A stretch of DNA of 64,000 nt from Cognaticolwellia mytili. GTDB taxonomy: Bacteria > Pseudomonadota > Gammaproteobacteria > Enterobacterales > Alteromonadaceae. The stretch covers positions 806,001-870,000 of the forward strand of contig NZ_NBOF01000002.1 in assembly GCF_002104475.1 (NCBI RefSeq), given 5' to 3'. Under the pieces are notes generated by a model. It saw only the letters and a list, made by a program, of their open reading frames with translations, was not told the origin of the DNA and did not search any database. The first letter of the stretch is position 1, and every line of letters starts with the position of its first letter. Made by a program: the position numbers and the translations under genes. This document shows, piece after piece, positions 20,718 to 32,069 of the stretch.

Positions 20718-21119
20718 CTAACTTGGGTAGCACTGCTGTAACTTATCTATAATGGCTTGGTTCGCTGCCGGGAAATTTAAGGTAGAAAACTCCACCAAAG
20801 TAAACCAACCTTCTTGTTGACCTTCTAGCGCTTTTGCTTGCCCAGTAAAATTATCAACAACAAACACCTCCAATAGTACTTTCTTATCACCATAATCATG
20901 ATTAATTTGCATTAAAGGCGTACAAGTAAGTATATCTATGGCAACTTCTTCCTTTAGCTCACGATGAAGTGCCTGATGGACAGTTTCATTCAATTCAACT
21001 TTGCCACCCGGAAACTCCCACTTCCCACCTTGATGAGCATCAGCAAGCCTTTTAGTGAGAAAGAATTTATTTTCTTGCGTAATTACGCCAACGGCAACGT
21101 GAACAATTTTTGTCATCAT
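20718..21119 (-). CDS. mutT: 8-oxo-dGTP diphosphatase MutT
   Basis: Sanitises the nucleotide pool by hydrolysing 8-oxo-dGTP. The 133 residues (E. coli 129) carry the Nudix box from Gly39 to Ile61 (GGKVELNETVHQALHRELKE with the catalytic Glu residues of EE). The usual Gly of the final EEVGI is Ala here (EEVAI). It sits beside secA and yacG as in E. coli, but is convergent with yacG. Confidence 0.92.
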   Translation of the reverse strand: MMTKIVHVAVGVITQENKFFLTKRLADAHQGGKWEFPGGKVELNETVHQALHRELKEEVAIDILTCTPLMQINHDYGDKKVLLEVFVVDNFTGQAKALEGQQEGWFTLVEFSTLNFPAANQAIIDKLQQCYPS

Positions 21120-21186
21120 AAAACCTTTTTCATTTTCATTTCAGTAAACCATCATTCTTAATTTGGTATGGCATATCATTCATCGA

Positions 21187-21292
21187 CGTACATGGATGCA
21201 CTAATGCCGTGAAACCATGGGTGGCTAAGAGCGGCCCGAACATGGACGCTCCTTCACATCCTTGTGATCGCGTCATACCGTTCATCCATGAA
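21187..21292. repeat. Possible dispersed repeat element (CATGGATG ends)
   Basis: About 105 bases bounded by inverted CATGGATG (21191-21198) and CATCCATG (21283-21290), with internal GC-rich segments (AGCGGCCCGAACATGGACGC). It is non-coding and richer in G+C than the flanks. It resembles the small intergenic repeats of Alteromonadales chromosomes; copies elsewhere in the genome cannot be checked here, and a degraded relative may lie near 13480-13540. Confidence 0.45.
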
Positions 21293-21293
21293 C

Positions 21294-21323
21294 ATAAAAA
21301 TGCCAGTCAATTGACTGGCATTT
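21294..21323 (-). terminator. Rho-independent terminator after secA
   Basis: Perfect palindrome of 22 bases, 21300-21321 (ATGCCAGTCAA and its complement), followed on the minus strand by a short T run, 27 bases after the secA stop. Confidence 0.85.
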
Positions 21324-21348
21324 ATAAGTGATTTACTCGCTTAATGTT

Positions 21349-24027
21349 CTAGCTTAATTTGCCATGACATTGCTTGTATTTCTTACCTGAACCACACGGA
21401 CAAGCTTCATTTCGTCCCACACGTGGAGTGGCGGCTTGTTCAGGCTCTGAAGCTGACTCATGCTTAAACTCTTTTGGTGCTTCATCTGCTTTTCTGTGTT
21501 GCTCTTCTACTGCTTCAACATCAGACTCAGCACGAATTTGTACCTTACTTAGAATACCAACAACATCATATTTTAAGTTTTCAAGTAATTCAGAGAAAAG
21601 CTCAAACGATTCACGCTTAAACTCTTGTTTAGGGTTCTTCTGCGCGTAACCACGTAAATGAATACCTTGGCGTAAATGATCCATCGCCGCTAAATGTTCT
21701 TTCCAATGTGAATCTAAGCTTTGTAGCATTACGGCTTTTTCAAATTGACGTAAAACTTCAGCGCCGACCATTTCTTCTTTCGCACTGTAGCTTACTTCAA
21801 CTTCAGCAAGAATTTTTTCACGTAATGTTTCTTCGTGCAGCTTAGTGTCTTCTTCTAACCATTTTGCTAATGGTAGTTCAATAGTAAGCTCACCTTTCAG
21901 GCGTTCTTCTAACCCTGGAACATCCCACATTTCTTCTAGAGACTGTGGCGGAATATGTTGTGCAATTAAACCATTAACCACATCGCCACGTATCGCTTTA
22001 ATGACTTCGGCAATATCAGCTTCATCCATCAATTCATTACGTTGTTCGTAAATAACTTTACGTTGATCGTTTGAAACATCATCAAATTCTAGTAATTGCT
22101 TACGAATATCAAAGTTACGCCCTTCAACTTTACGCTGTGCGTTTTCAATACTTTTTGTCACCCAAGGATGTTCAATAGCTTCGCCACGTTCCATACCCAG
22201 TTTACGCATCATATTAGAAATACGTTCAGAAGCAAAAATACGCATTAAACCATCTTCCATTGAAAGATAGAAGCGTGTTGAACCAGCATCACCTTGACGA
22301 CCCGAGCGACCACGTAATTGGTTATCAATCCGACGAGACTCGTGACGCTCTGTTGCAACTATGTGTAAACCACCAAGCTCTAGTACTTTATCATGCTCTT
22401 CTTTCCAAGAAGCTTTTAACTTTTCAACTTGCTCATCACTTGGGTTATTAAGCTTAGCAAGCATCGCACCTAAGTTACCACCAAGTACAATATCAGTACC
22501 ACGACCAGCCATATTCGTAGCAATAGTTACTGCCCCAACCTTACCTGCATCTGCAACGATTTCAGCTTCTTGTTGGTGAAATTTAGCATTAAGCACTTTA
22601 TGTTTAATTTTTGATTTTTTCAAAAATGATGACAAAAATTCAGACGTTTCAATACTAATAGTACCAACTAATACAGGCTGACCACGCTCAACACAGTCTT
22701 TAATGTCTTCTAGAATAGCTTCAAATTTCTCTTCACCTGTTAAATAAATCAGATCAGGTAAATCTTTACGCACCATTGGCTGGTTAGTCGGGATAACAAC
22801 CGTTTCTAAGCCATAAATATGATTAAATTCAAATGCTTCAGTATCAGCTGTACCTGTCATGCCTGATAGCTTTTGGTAAATTCGGAAGAAATTTTGGAAA
22901 GTAATAGAAGCAAGTGTTTGGTTTTCGTTTTGAATATCAACACCTTCTTTGGCTTCTACTGCTTGATGCAAGCCTTCTGACCAGCGACGACCTTCCATTG
23001 TACGACCAGTATGCTCATCAACAATAACAATTTCGCCATCTTTAACAATATAGTCAACATCTTTCTGAAATAACTTATGCGCGCGCAATGCCGCCATCAC
23101 ATGATGAAGTAAAGTGATATTCGCCGCAGAAAACAGTGAATCACCCTGCTGCATCAACCCCTTTTCCAACATTATTTCTTCAATGTGAATTTGGCCAAGC
23201 TCTGTTAAATAAATTTGCTTAGACTTCTCATCAATGGTGTAGTCACCAGTACTATCTTCACCTTCTTTGTCTTCTTCATCTTGTTGTACTAATGTGGGCA
23301 CAACTAAATTAATATTACGATAGAGCTCAGAGCTATCTTCGGCTTGGCCTGAGATAATTAACGGCGTACGTGCCTCATCAATTAATATCGAATCAACTTC
23401 ATCAATAACCGCAAAATTTAACGGTTTTTGTGCTCTTTCTTCAGGTGAAAAAGCCATATTGTCACGCAGGTAGTCAAAACCGAATTCGTTGTTGGTTCCA
23501 TAGGTTATATCTGAATTATAAGCTGCTTGTTTATCACTCGGATCCATACCTGCGATATTACAGCCTACGGTCATACCTAAAAATTCAAATAATGGTCGAC
23601 TCCAATCAGCATCACGTGTTGCCAAATAATCATTTACGGTGATTACATGTACACCTTTACCTGTTAAGCCATTTAAGTATGATGGCAGTGTTGCCGTTAA
23701 AGTTTTACCTTCACCAGTACGCATCTCAGCGATTTTACCGGAATTAAGTACCATACCACCAATCATCTGTACATCGAAGTGACGCATACCGAAAACTCGT
23801 TTACTTGCTTCACGTACCACTGCAAACGCTTCTGGCAAAATAGCATCAAGTGTTTCACCTTGTTCTATGCGTTCTTTGAATTCGATAGTTTTAGCTTTTA
23901 ACTCTTCGTCATTTAATGCTTCAAAAACGGGCTCTAGAGCATTAATTTTTATTACTTCTTTGCGCATTTGTTTCAGTAATCGATCATTTCGACTACCAAA
24001 CATTTTTGTCATTAAATTTACAAACAT
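21349..24027 (-). CDS. secA: Preprotein translocase ATPase SecA
   Basis: Motor ATPase driving proteins through SecYEG. The 892 residues (E. coli 901) include the opening [19 protein letters not shown], which supports this start by alignment with MLIKLLTKVFGSRND of E. coli. Walker A is MRTGEGKT, the [19 protein letters not shown] segment follows, then the [14 protein letters not shown] and AGRGTDI motifs. A C-terminal zinc-binding SecB/lipid-binding tail has [14 protein letters not shown]. The upstream gene is an M23 peptidase, and no SecM-like arrest peptide is seen, so the E. coli secM control is not evident. Confidence 0.98.
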   Translation of the reverse strand: MFVNLMTKMFGSRNDRLLKQMRKEVIKINALEPVFEALNDEELKAKTIEFKERIEQGETLDAILPEAFAVVREASKRVFGMRHFDVQMIGGMVLNSGKIAEMRTGEGKTLTATLPSYLNGLTGKGVHVITVNDYLATRDADWSRPLFEFLGMTVGCNIAGMDPSDKQAAYNSDITYGTNNEFGFDYLRDNMAFSPEERAQKPLNFAVIDEVDSILIDEARTPLIISGQAEDSSELYRNINLVVPTLVQQDEEDKEGEDSTGDYTIDEKSKQIYLTELGQIHIEEIMLEKGLMQQGDSLFSAANITLLHHVMAALRAHKLFQKDVDYIVKDGEIVIVDEHTGRTMEGRRWSEGLHQAVEAKEGVDIQNENQTLASITFQNFFRIYQKLSGMTGTADTEAFEFNHIYGLETVVIPTNQPMVRKDLPDLIYLTGEEKFEAILEDIKDCVERGQPVLVGTISIETSEFLSSFLKKSKIKHKVLNAKFHQQEAEIVADAGKVGAVTIATNMAGRGTDIVLGGNLGAMLAKLNNPSDEQVEKLKASWKEEHDKVLELGGLHIVATERHESRRIDNQLRGRSGRQGDAGSTRFYLSMEDGLMRIFASERISNMMRKLGMERGEAIEHPWVTKSIENAQRKVEGRNFDIRKQLLEFDDVSNDQRKVIYEQRNELMDEADIAEVIKAIRGDVVNGLIAQHIPPQSLEEMWDVPGLEERLKGELTIELPLAKWLEEDTKLHEETLREKILAEVEVSYSAKEEMVGAEVLRQFEKAVMLQSLDSHWKEHLAAMDHLRQGIHLRGYAQKNPKQEFKRESFELFSELLENLKYDVVGILSKVQIRAESDVEAVEEQHRKADEAPKEFKHESASEPEQAATPRVGRNEACPCGSGKKYKQCHGKLS

Positions 24028-24064
24028 CGTGTTAAACCATATTGAGAAGATAATCTTCCGCTGA

Positions 24065-24092
24065 AAATAAAGTGCTCGGTGGGACCGAACAC
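24065..24092 (-). terminator. Hairpin between the M23 peptidase gene and secA
   Basis: Stem GTGCTCGGT/ACCGAACAC with one mismatch around GGG (24072-24092), followed on the minus strand by TTTATTTT. It may end or attenuate the M23 transcript ahead of secA. Confidence 0.5.
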
Positions 24093-24153
24093 ATAAAGTT
24101 GCCTAGCATTGTAATCGCAGTTGTATTTTAAACAACTGAAATTGACAATTATT

Positions 24154-25053
24154 CTATTTTTTTGCTTTTCGATATACGTATTTTATCGGATCTATCTGGC
24201 GATTATTACGTAAAATCTCATAATGTACATGTGGGCCTGTTGAACGCCCCGTACTACCCATCTTTGCAATCACTTGACCTTTAGTGACAACATCACCGAC
24301 AGAAACTACAAGTTTTTTATTATGACCATAGCGGGTTTTTAAACCATCACCATGATTAATTTCGATTAAATTTCCATAACCATAGCGACTACTTGCCCAG
24401 CTCACTACACCCGATGCAGTGGCAATAATGTCAGCATCTTCACTGCCCGCAAAATCAACACCTTTGTGTAATGCTGGCTTGCCACTAAAGGGATCTTTCC
24501 GCGTGCCATAGTATGAGGACAACCAACCTTTTGTTATTGGTCGACCAGACAAATAGCTTGTATTCTCTATATGGTGACCCAAAGTGATAGATTCAAGCAT
24601 CTTTAGCTGTTTTTCTTCATGGGCAAGAGAATCTTCAAGTTTTGAAATGCTAATGAGTAGCTCAGTTAAGTCCTGCTTCGGCTGTACAGTACTTTGCACA
24701 ATGGGGCCGCCACTAGGCGGAAGTTGTTCAAAGTTAAACTCTTTATCAGGAATACTAGCGTCTTCCGCTAAACGATCGCCCAAAGCATTCAAGCGTAAAA
24801 CCTGACTTTGTAGTTCAGCTAATTTCATTGTGACTGCAGTCACTTGCTCGTTATTTGAAATAGGTCTATCTAAATTAGGTAAGCTGGTCAATTGGTAGAC
24901 AGGACTTTTGGGCGCTTCATCAGTCGAAGCAATCAGATGCACAATAAAGCCAGAAATCATTGCAAACACGGTTAATGCTGATAGCCAATGAACTTTATTT
25001 AGTTTCATTGAAAATCTAACATTCTTTCCGCGGTATAGTAGTGTTAAACTCAT
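24154..25053 (-). CDS. M23 (LytM-type) peptidase family protein
   Basis: Probable periplasmic peptidoglycan endopeptidase or related factor. The 299 residues have one N-terminal transmembrane segment (about 23-42), a short helical stretch likely coiled-coil (about 70-165), and a C-terminal M23 domain. The zinc-site residues are kept: HKGVDFAG (His and Asp), TRYGH and GPHVHYE. All ligands being present suggests an active enzyme rather than an EnvC/NlpD-like inactive activator. It lies upstream of secA and is divergent from dciA, with 33 bases between starts. The ATG at 25008 is an alternative start. Confidence 0.88.
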   Translation of the reverse strand: MSLTLLYRGKNVRFSMKLNKVHWLSALTVFAMISGFIVHLIASTDEAPKSPVYQLTSLPNLDRPISNNEQVTAVTMKLAELQSQVLRLNALGDRLAEDASIPDKEFNFEQLPPSGGPIVQSTVQPKQDLTELLISISKLEDSLAHEEKQLKMLESITLGHHIENTSYLSGRPITKGWLSSYYGTRKDPFSGKPALHKGVDFAGSEDADIIATASGVVSWASSRYGYGNLIEINHGDGLKTRYGHNKKLVVSVGDVVTKGQVIAKMGSTGRSTGPHVHYEILRNNRQIDPIKYVYRKAKK

Positions 25054-25086
25054 AGTTAATTTATCGTTTTCTTCAAGAGCTGACTT

Positions 25087-25548
25087 ATGGCACGTAAATC
25101 AAAAATACCTACAGACATGTCAGCCCTGTTTAATTCAACGTCAGGCACTTTGGCACAAATAACAGCAAAAACCAACTCTTTAACCATATTGTCAGACATT
25201 GTACGACAAATATGCCCTGACCTACCAGAAGATGCCTGGAAAATAGCCAATTTCAAAGGGAAATCTTTAGTTATTGAAGTCAATTCTGCGGTATGGAGCC
25301 AAAGGTTACAGTTTGAACGTATGAACATTTGCCATGAGCTCACCCAAGTAACTGAAAATCAATTTAATCAAATTGAGATCAAAATCACGCCTTATCGCAC
25401 TAAAGTTCCTGAAAAAACAGTCCTGCCAGATGCAATTAGCTCTACCATTTCAAAAGCGACGGCTACACAACTATTGGCAGTAGCAAAAAATGCACCCGAA
25501 GGCTTGCGTAAAAAAATTGAAAAGTTGGCAGCTCACGCTAATAAATAA
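25087..25548 (+). CDS. dciA: DciA-type replicative helicase loader (DUF721)
   Basis: DUF721/DciA family protein that loads DnaB at the origin in bacteria lacking DnaC. The 153 residues have the conserved N-terminal domain (about 20-105) with LVIEVNSAVWSQRLQFER and a less conserved, basic C-terminal tail. It is divergent from the M23 gene and convergent with the chemoreceptor gene. The family function is experimentally known; the assignment rests on the domain and genome position next to secA. Confidence 0.85.
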   Translation: MARKSKIPTDMSALFNSTSGTLAQITAKTNSLTILSDIVRQICPDLPEDAWKIANFKGKSLVIEVNSAVWSQRLQFERMNICHELTQVTENQFNQIEIKITPYRTKVPEKTVLPDAISSTISKATATQLLAVAKNAPEGLRKKIEKLAAHANK

Positions 25549-25591
25549 ATTTACTAGCGACGCTGCTTCCTCATAAAAACTAAAAATCAAA

Positions 25592-25622
25592 TAACTTGCA
25601 GGTAATAATTACCTTCAAGTTA
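25592..25622. terminator. Bidirectional hairpin between dciA and chemoreceptor gene
   Basis: Stem TAACTTG-C-AGGTAAT paired with ATTACCT-T-CAAGTTA (25592-25622), with one internal mismatch, between two convergent genes. No strong T run. Confidence 0.5.
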
Positions 25623-25646
25623 GCGCTGCAAAAAGTCATAAATACA

Positions 25647-27344
25647 CTATTTATCGGTCTCAATCAGGTTGCCTAGTCCCTTTGAAATAGCACCTAAATT
25701 TTGCGTTTCGAGGACTGTTTTCTCTGCGCCTTCTAAAACGTCGCTACTCACATTAGCAATATCACCGATGTTGTCATCTAATGACGTTATCGTTGCTAAC
25801 TGCAGGGCTGCAGCTTCATTAATATCCGAATTTAATTGGTTGATTTTCATAATTTGATCTATAACTTGCTGTAAGTTCTCACTAGCTTGTAAGGCACTTT
25901 CAACCGTGTTGTTGGCTTTATCTGTACTGGTTTTCATTACTGTACTTGCCTGCTGACTTCCTGATTGAAGCTCACCAACCAGCTGATTGATTTCACTAGT
26001 AGCTGATTGCGTTCTCTGAGCTAATGTCCTTACCTCGTCCGCAACTACGGCAAAGCCTCGCCCTTGCTCTCCTGCTCTAGCGGCTTCTATAGCAGCATTT
26101 AGCGCTAACAGGTTGGTTTGCTCTGCGATGCTGTCAATTGTACTAATTATGCTACCAATACTTTCACTTTGCTGAGATAAATCAACCACAACCTTATTAG
26201 CTTCTTGAACATTATCAGACAAAGATTCAAGTGAATGTAAGGTGTGCTGCATTTTACCACTACTTTGAGTAATGTTTTGCGTCATTTCTTGTGTGGTTAT
26301 CGTCGTATGACTCACTCTTTCAGTGACATTTTCACTGACCGCTTTTAATTCCTCTATCGAACTAGAAATGCTAGCTAAGTTTTTTTGCTGTGTAAAAATA
26401 CTACTTTGAGTTTCTTCAGCGATCACTAATGTTGTTTTCGCATGTTCATCAACATCATCCGCTTGCTTTTTAATTTTGTTAAGTACATTGTGAAGTTCAC
26501 TGTGCAGTGTCTTTATCCCTGACGATAATAAGCCAATTTCATATTTTGCATCATTAACGTGCCACTTACTTAACTTCCCAAGCTTTAAATTCTCGGCCAT
26601 GTGTTGTGTGTTTTTAGTTAAATTTGCAATTGGGCTAGAAACATTACGATATAAAAAGTAATAGACAATTATGATTACAATAGTAAAAGTGATGAAAACC
26701 AGGGCGCTCATTTTTAGTGCCCATTGTTTTGCTTGATCTAATTTAATTTTAATATTTGTTACAACAGACAAACCTCCAAGCACGTTAACCGCAGTGGTAG
26801 GTATACTATGACAATTTGCACAACCATCATGCATATTACTCATTAACGGGACAGATATTTTATAATATTCATCATCTAAATAGGTTCTTGCAGTCAAGTC
26901 ACCTTCTGAAAAGCGTTTAATAGAATCGACTTCAAACTGACCTGACATGGCTGTAACGGATTTTCCAAACGAGGTCAAATTCAATAGTTTCTCATCTGTG
27001 AACAAACGAACTCGAGGTATATCATCACCAAAGTCATGCGTCACAGCGGTATCAACCGCTTCAATGGTTTTAATCCAATTACGATGAATAATTTCTTTTT
27101 TAGCTGCATCTGCCTCGGAAGTGAATTCATCATTAAACTTTATGGTTGATACCATAAACATTTGTGCTGTCCGCTGAATTTGCTCATTACTTTGTTGCTC
27201 AATTTCTTGTAACGTATCGGTTTTAAAACCTTCAAATAAAATCATAGCGAGAACAAAACAGGCAATTACCCCCACAATAGTCAGCCTAAATAGAATATTA
27301 AAGTTTAAGGTCGAGAAACCTAGCTTCCTTTGCTGCATATACAT
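25647..27344 (-). CDS. Methyl-accepting chemotaxis protein with CxxCH (haem c) sensor domain
   Basis: Transmembrane chemoreceptor of 565 residues. TM1 lies at about 20-38 and TM2 at about 205-228. The periplasmic domain between them contains C175-A-N-C-H179, the covalent haem c attachment motif, in a DUF3365/Tll0287-like setting ([15 protein letters not shown]), so it probably senses redox state, oxygen or a small ligand through haem. A HAMP segment follows, then the signalling domain with the hairpin tip [20 protein letters not shown]. No C-terminal CheR-tethering pentapeptide is seen. It sits between lpxC and dciA and breaks an otherwise conserved gene order. Haem binding is inferred from the motif only. 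Confidence 0.9.
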   Translation of the reverse strand: MYMQQRKLGFSTLNFNILFRLTIVGVIACFVLAMILFEGFKTDTLQEIEQQSNEQIQRTAQMFMVSTIKFNDEFTSEADAAKKEIIHRNWIKTIEAVDTAVTHDFGDDIPRVRLFTDEKLLNLTSFGKSVTAMSGQFEVDSIKRFSEGDLTARTYLDDEYYKISVPLMSNMHDGCANCHSIPTTAVNVLGGLSVVTNIKIKLDQAKQWALKMSALVFITFTIVIIIVYYFLYRNVSSPIANLTKNTQHMAENLKLGKLSKWHVNDAKYEIGLLSSGIKTLHSELHNVLNKIKKQADDVDEHAKTTLVIAEETQSSIFTQQKNLASISSSIEELKAVSENVTERVSHTTITTQEMTQNITQSSGKMQHTLHSLESLSDNVQEANKVVVDLSQQSESIGSIISTIDSIAEQTNLLALNAAIEAARAGEQGRGFAVVADEVRTLAQRTQSATSEINQLVGELQSGSQQASTVMKTSTDKANNTVESALQASENLQQVIDQIMKINQLNSDINEAAALQLATITSLDDNIGDIANVSSDVLEGAEKTVLETQNLGAISKGLGNLIETDK

Positions 27345-27691
27345 ATCCTTTCTACTAAATTTTTAGAGTCATTTTGATATAACTTCATCTTAATAAATAA
27401 CGCATACAAGTTAATGTTAACAATCATGCAATTGACGAGTTATTTTTACAGTATAGAAAATTAAGATGGGTTCAATTAGGCGGTTATTATTAGCGAGTAT
27501 TGACGAATTTTGCAATTATTTTTAACAAAAAGTTAACATAAAGAATAGTTAACCCTCATTTGTCTTCTTCCATTTTAGTTGTATTTTGCAACATCAATCA
27601 CGGTATATTGGGAATGTACTATATGGAGAGCTCAACATCAGGCTATCTAAACATTTAACTACACCTATATTTTTTTATGTAACTCATATAT
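27345..27691. other. Intergenic region upstream of the haem chemoreceptor gene
   Basis: Nearly 350 AT-rich bases without a convincing gene. It must hold the promoter of the chemoreceptor gene; no box could be chosen with confidence. Its left part abuts the receptor start and its right part the lpxC terminator. Confidence 0.4.
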
Positions 27692-27715
27692 AAAAAAGCC
27701 AGCAAAACTGCTGGC
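27692..27715 (-). terminator. Rho-independent terminator after lpxC
   Basis: GCCAGCA (27698-27704) and TGCTGGC (27709-27715) form a stem with a four-base loop, followed on the minus strand by six T residues. It marks the end of the dcw-lpxC block. Confidence 0.85.
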
Positions 27716-27746
27716 TCTATAGATGAACTTTAATTGATACTAACCA

Positions 27747-28664
27747 TTAGAAAGCCGTAGCACTTACTTCTTGGAACTGAATCGGTGATTCAACGGTATC
27801 TTCATACGTCACCCATTCCCAAGAATCAACTTGCTTAAACACCTCACGTAGTAACATGTTATTTAGACCATGCCCCGATTTAAAAGCATTAAGCTCACCT
27901 AGAATACTAACGCCACCCATGTATAAATCACCGATCGCATCAAGAATTTTATGCTTAACAAACTCATCATCATAACGTAAGTCATCTTTATTAAGCATGC
28001 GATATTCATCTAAAACAATGGCGTTTTCTAAGCTGCCACCTAATGCTAGATTGTGAGAGCGTAAAAACTCAATATCTTTCATAAAGCCAAAAGTACGAGC
28101 ACGGCTGATTTCTTTAATAAAAGAACAGCTCGATAAGTCCATACTCATAGTTTGACAAGTATTCGCAATCACCGGATGCTCAAATTCAATAGCAAAATTA
28201 ACCCGGAAGCCTTCAAAAGGCTTTAACTCAGCCCATTTATCACCTTCTTCTATACGAATAGTTTTAGTGATACGTAAGAAGCGCTTGGCAACATTTGAAG
28301 TTTCAATGCCAACCGATTGAATTAAATAAACAAACGGTAAGGCGCTGCCATCCATAATTGGAATCTCAGGTGAATCAACTTCAACGATGAGGTTATCAAT
28401 ACCTAAACCTGCAACAGCAGACAGCAAGTGTTCGACGGTGGAAATCTGAACACCTTGCTCATTCACTAAACATGTACATAAAGTGGTTTCGCCAACAGCT
28501 TCTGGTGTCGCTGGAATATCGACAACAGGATCTAAATCTACTCGGCGAAAAATAATACCGGTGTTAGCAGGCGCAGGACGGAGAGTGATCTGCACCTTTT
28601 CACCTTTATGTAACCCCACACCAATGGCAGAGACACTTTCTTTAATAGTACGTTGTTTAATCAT
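27747..28664 (-). CDS. lpxC: UDP-3-O-acyl-N-acetylglucosamine deacetylase
   Basis: Zinc deacetylase of the committed step of lipid A synthesis. The start is set at 28664 (MIKQRTIKE), which has AAGAAGG upstream and gives 305 residues, exactly the E. coli length; the frame is open 13 codons further upstream. Zinc-site segments [17 protein letters not shown] and HKILDAIGD and the catalytic KSGHGLNN are present. It ends the dcw gene series after ftsZ, separated by about 140 bases. Confidence 0.98.
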   Translation of the reverse strand: MIKQRTIKESVSAIGVGLHKGEKVQITLRPAPANTGIIFRRVDLDPVVDIPATPEAVGETTLCTCLVNEQGVQISTVEHLLSAVAGLGIDNLIVEVDSPEIPIMDGSALPFVYLIQSVGIETSNVAKRFLRITKTIRIEEGDKWAELKPFEGFRVNFAIEFEHPVIANTCQTMSMDLSSCSFIKEISRARTFGFMKDIEFLRSHNLALGGSLENAIVLDEYRMLNKDDLRYDDEFVKHKILDAIGDLYMGGVSILGELNAFKSGHGLNNMLLREVFKQVDSWEWVTYEDTVESPIQFQEVSATAF

Positions 28665-28802
28665 AAATAGCCTTCTTAAGCCTATATTGAGCTTTATTAG
28701 CACCCACCGGAATTAAGTGGAGGCGTAATATATCAAAAAAGCCTAACAAAATCAAAATATCAACATTTATTATCTAACACTTCTAGCTTAACTAATTAAG
28801 TC

Positions 28803-29966
28803 TTAGTCTGCTTGCTTACGTAAAAATGCCGGAATATCTAGATAATCATCAAGCTCTGTTGCCGTAACTTTTTGTGCTTGAGCATTTGCTTCTGGCATAG
28901 TCACTGGATTCACTTTAATTTCTGGTTGCGCACTTGGCACATAGTCACCACCAACTACTTGTGGCTCAGCCACAGGTGCAGGGTTAACTAAAGTAATATC
29001 TGGCTTACGCTCAGCGCCGATACCGGTAGCAACAACAGTAACACGTAAGTCTTCAGTCATTTCAGGGTCAATTACTGCACCAACAACAACGGTGGCATTT
29101 TCAGAAGAAAAAGCTTTAACGGCATTACCAACTGTTTCAAACTCGTCAATGCTGATATCCATACCGGCAGTAATATTAACTAAAATACCACGTGCACCTG
29201 CAAGATCAACATCTTCAAGTAGCGGACTTGAAATTGCCGCTTCTGCAGCTTCTTCTGCACGATCCGGTCCTGATGCTATACCAGAGCCCATCATTGCCGT
29301 GCCCATTTCAGACATTACCGTTCTAACATCGGCAAAATCTACATTTATGAGCCCTGGGCGAGTAATAAGTTCCGCAATACCTTGTACAGCACCTAATAAA
29401 ACATCATTTGCCGCTTTAAATGCGTCAAGTAAACTTGTACCTGGTCCTAAAACTTTTAAAAGTTTTTCGTTTGGAATGGTAATGAGTGAGTCAACACTTT
29501 TCGCTAAGAATTCAATGCCTTGGTCAGCATAGTTCATGCGCTTCTTACCTTCAAATGGGAAAGGCTTTGTTACCACAGCAACCGTCAAAATACCCATTTC
29601 TTTCGCTATTTCGGCAACAACCGGCGCAGCACCCGTACCAGTACCCCCGCCCATACCTGCGGCGATAAAGATCATATCAGCACCTTGCAGCGTTTCTTTA
29701 ATCGTTTCTCTGTCTTCTTCTGCACTACGACGACCAATTTCTGGATTAGCACCAGCACCTAAACCTTTAGTCACGTCATGCCCTAGCTGCAAAGTTACAT
29801 TGGCTGCTGAGTTGCGCAGTGCCTGGGAGTCAGTATTTGCAGTAATAAATTCAACACCTTCAATGGTTTGTGAAACCATATGTTCTACAGCATTACCGCC
29901 GCCGCCACCAACGCCAATAACTTTGATGACTGCTTCTTCGTTATGATCTTCCATTAATTCAAACAT
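28803..29966 (-). CDS. ftsZ: Cell division protein FtsZ
   Basis: Tubulin-like GTPase that forms the Z ring. The start at 29966 ([20 protein letters not shown]) has GGAG nine bases upstream and gives 387 residues (E. coli 383); an open extension of 25 codons runs almost to the ftsA stop codon. The GTP-binding GGGTGTG motif, T7-loop region and conserved C-terminal tail [12 protein letters not shown], which contacts FtsA, ZipA and MinC, are all visible. Confidence 0.98.
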   Translation of the reverse strand: MFELMEDHNEEAVIKVIGVGGGGGNAVEHMVSQTIEGVEFITANTDSQALRNSAANVTLQLGHDVTKGLGAGANPEIGRRSAEEDRETIKETLQGADMIFIAAGMGGGTGTGAAPVVAEIAKEMGILTVAVVTKPFPFEGKKRMNYADQGIEFLAKSVDSLITIPNEKLLKVLGPGTSLLDAFKAANDVLLGAVQGIAELITRPGLINVDFADVRTVMSEMGTAMMGSGIASGPDRAEEAAEAAISSPLLEDVDLAGARGILVNITAGMDISIDEFETVGNAVKAFSSENATVVVGAVIDPEMTEDLRVTVVATGIGAERKPDITLVNPAPVAEPQVVGGDYVPSAQPEIKVNPVTMPEANAQAQKVTATELDDYLDIPAFLRKQAD

Positions 29967-30045
29967 TTTTATATTCTCCGATTTTATTACGTTTTGTTCC
30001 ACCAAAACACTTTCAATACTTCCAACAGCCTGCCTTAGCAAGTCA

Positions 30046-31281
30046 TTAAAATTCGCCTTTAAACCAAGCTAAAACACGAGAGCTAATACTGCCCACTGAT
30101 TCACTTTTCTTTTGTTCATGACTTTGTTGTAAGTTTGCTTGCATACCATAATGCAGCAAACCAACCACAGTAGAATATGTTGGGTCATTAACATATTCTT
30201 TTAATCCACATACATCAGCTGGTTGTGCAACCCGAACCGGCATTTGGAATACTTCTTCGGCAAACTCAACCACACCTTCCATTTTCGCTGTACCACCGGT
30301 TAGCACATAACCGGCAGCAATTTGATCTTCTAAACCACATTCGCGCAGTTCCTCTTGAATCAGTTCGAATAGTTCATGGTACCTAGGCTCTACCACTTCT
30401 GCCAAAGTGTGTCGAGACATAGAGCGCGCGGGGCGTCCGCCAACACTAGGAACTTCGATATTCTCTTCCATACTGACTAATTGACGTAATGCACAAGCGT
30501 ATTGTACTTTAATGTCTTCCGCATGACTCAATGGCGTACGAAATATTTTCGCAATATCGCTAGTAACCTGATTACCTGCAACTGGTATAACAGCGGTATG
30601 ACGCAAAGCACCACCAGTAAACACCGAGATATCCATGGTACCTGCACCCATATCAACAACACAAATACCCAACTCTTTTTCATCATCGGTTAAAACAGCA
30701 TAACTAGAGGCTAACGCTGAGAAAATAAGTTGATCCGCTTTTAAGTCGCAACGTTCAACACATTTAACAATATTTTTCGCCATATCATTTGCACAGGTAA
30801 CGATATGCACTTTCGCTTCCATACGTACACCTGACATGCCAATAGGACTTTTAATACCGTCTTGACAGTCAATGCTATATTCTTGCGGCAGTACATGTAA
30901 CATTCGACGTTCTGCAGAAATAGGCACAGAGCGCGCTGTGTGAATGACATTATCAACATCATCTTGCAGCACTTCTTTGTCATTAATCGGCACCATGCCA
31001 TTCTCATTTTGACAACTAATATGTTTGCCAGAAATACCTAAATAAACAGAGGTAATATGACAATCTGCCATTAATTCAGCTTCATTTATTGCTCGTTGTA
31101 TTGACTGAATAACAAGGTTTAAGTCATTAACGCCACCTTTATCCATGCCACGCGCAGGCTGATTACCAACACCAACAATACTGAGTTGGTTGTCTGGTGT
31201 GATCTCACCTACGGCTACTGAAATTTTTGAAGTTCCAATATCTAAACCAACCACTAAGTTTCTTTCAGTTATTTTTGACAT
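30046..31281 (-). CDS. ftsA: Cell division protein FtsA
   Basis: Actin-like protein that anchors FtsZ to the membrane. The start is placed at 31281 ([19 protein letters not shown]), giving 411 residues (E. coli 420) and a 5-base gap after ftsQ; a longer frame to 31320 overlaps ftsQ. ATP-binding segments GLDIGTSK and [10 protein letters not shown], and the C-terminal amphipathic helix ([12 protein letters not shown]), are visible. Confidence 0.97.
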   Translation of the reverse strand: MSKITERNLVVGLDIGTSKISVAVGEITPDNQLSIVGVGNQPARGMDKGGVNDLNLVIQSIQRAINEAELMADCHITSVYLGISGKHISCQNENGMVPINDKEVLQDDVDNVIHTARSVPISAERRMLHVLPQEYSIDCQDGIKSPIGMSGVRMEAKVHIVTCANDMAKNIVKCVERCDLKADQLIFSALASSYAVLTDDEKELGICVVDMGAGTMDISVFTGGALRHTAVIPVAGNQVTSDIAKIFRTPLSHAEDIKVQYACALRQLVSMEENIEVPSVGGRPARSMSRHTLAEVVEPRYHELFELIQEELRECGLEDQIAAGYVLTGGTAKMEGVVEFAEEVFQMPVRVAQPADVCGLKEYVNDPTYSTVVGLLHYGMQANLQQSHEQKKSESVGSISSRVLAWFKGEF

Positions 31282-31286
31282 TAACG

Positions 31287-32066
31287 CTAAACTCTTTCTT
31301 TGTTGTTTTCGGTTTTCCAACCAACGGCTAAGCCGGTATCGTACCTCAAGTCAATATAATCAACTTGTTGCCCGGCTTTTTTATTTGATCTTATTTGTGG
31401 ATAAACATCCATAAAACGCTGTATACGCTCAACACGATTATCGCGACCTAAATTAATAGTGACACCGTCATCTAATGTAAGTTGCCATGCAAATCGCTCG
31501 GTCAGTACCAATTCATCAATGGCTAATTCGCTAAAGTCGAGCAATTTATTTAAATTTTCAAAATTTTCTAAGGCTATTTTTTCACTACCTTCTGGGCCAA
31601 AAAATGCGGGTAAATTTTTATTTAAACGCGTTACGTCTGCCTGAAAAGCGTTACCATTTTCATTAATCAAGAAATTACCATTCCAATGCGCAATAGGTTT
31701 TTGATCAACAACATATATTTTCAGCTCATCAGGCCATTTTTTTCGTACTGATACCGAATATACCCACGGCAGCTTCGCCACCTTTTTTTGTACATCATTA
31801 ACATCAACGTTGAAAAAGTTACCTAAATTTACCCTCTCAATAGCATTTTCTATATCCAAGCGAGTGGTATAAGGCATTTCGCCAGCGATAGCAATTGTCG
31901 TAACAGGCGCACTTTCTTCGGCGCTCAAGCGTTTATTTAAAAAAATGCTAAACGACAATATCGCGACAATAACAGCAACAAAAAATGCCACGCCAAACCA
32001 GAAGGTCCAGTGTAATTTTTCTGTTTCTTCCACTAATGGAAGTTGCTTTTTCATCGTCGCTGCCAT
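31287..32066 (-). CDS. ftsQ: Cell division protein FtsQ
   Basis: Bitopic divisome protein linking FtsBL to other division proteins. The 259 residues show a cytoplasmic N-terminus, one transmembrane helix (about 23-45), a POTRA domain (TTRLDIENAIERVNLGNFF) and the beta domain with SVRKKWPDELKIYVV and the closing LRYDTGLAVGW. It lies 3 bases after ddlB and 5 bases before ftsA. Confidence 0.96.
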   Translation of the reverse strand: MAATMKKQLPLVEETEKLHWTFWFGVAFFVAVIVAILSFSIFLNKRLSAEESAPVTTIAIAGEMPYTTRLDIENAIERVNLGNFFNVDVNDVQKKVAKLPWVYSVSVRKKWPDELKIYVVDQKPIAHWNGNFLINENGNAFQADVTRLNKNLPAFFGPEGSEKIALENFENLNKLLDFSELAIDELVLTERFAWQLTLDDGVTINLGRDNRVERIQRFMDVYPQIRSNKKAGQQVDYIDLRYDTGLAVGWKTENNKERV

Positions 32067-32069
32067 TTC

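Noticed and set aside
24028-24153. SecM-type arrest peptide upstream of secA.
   Set aside because: The upstream gene encodes an M23 peptidase and neither it nor the gap contains the SecM arrest sequence pattern.
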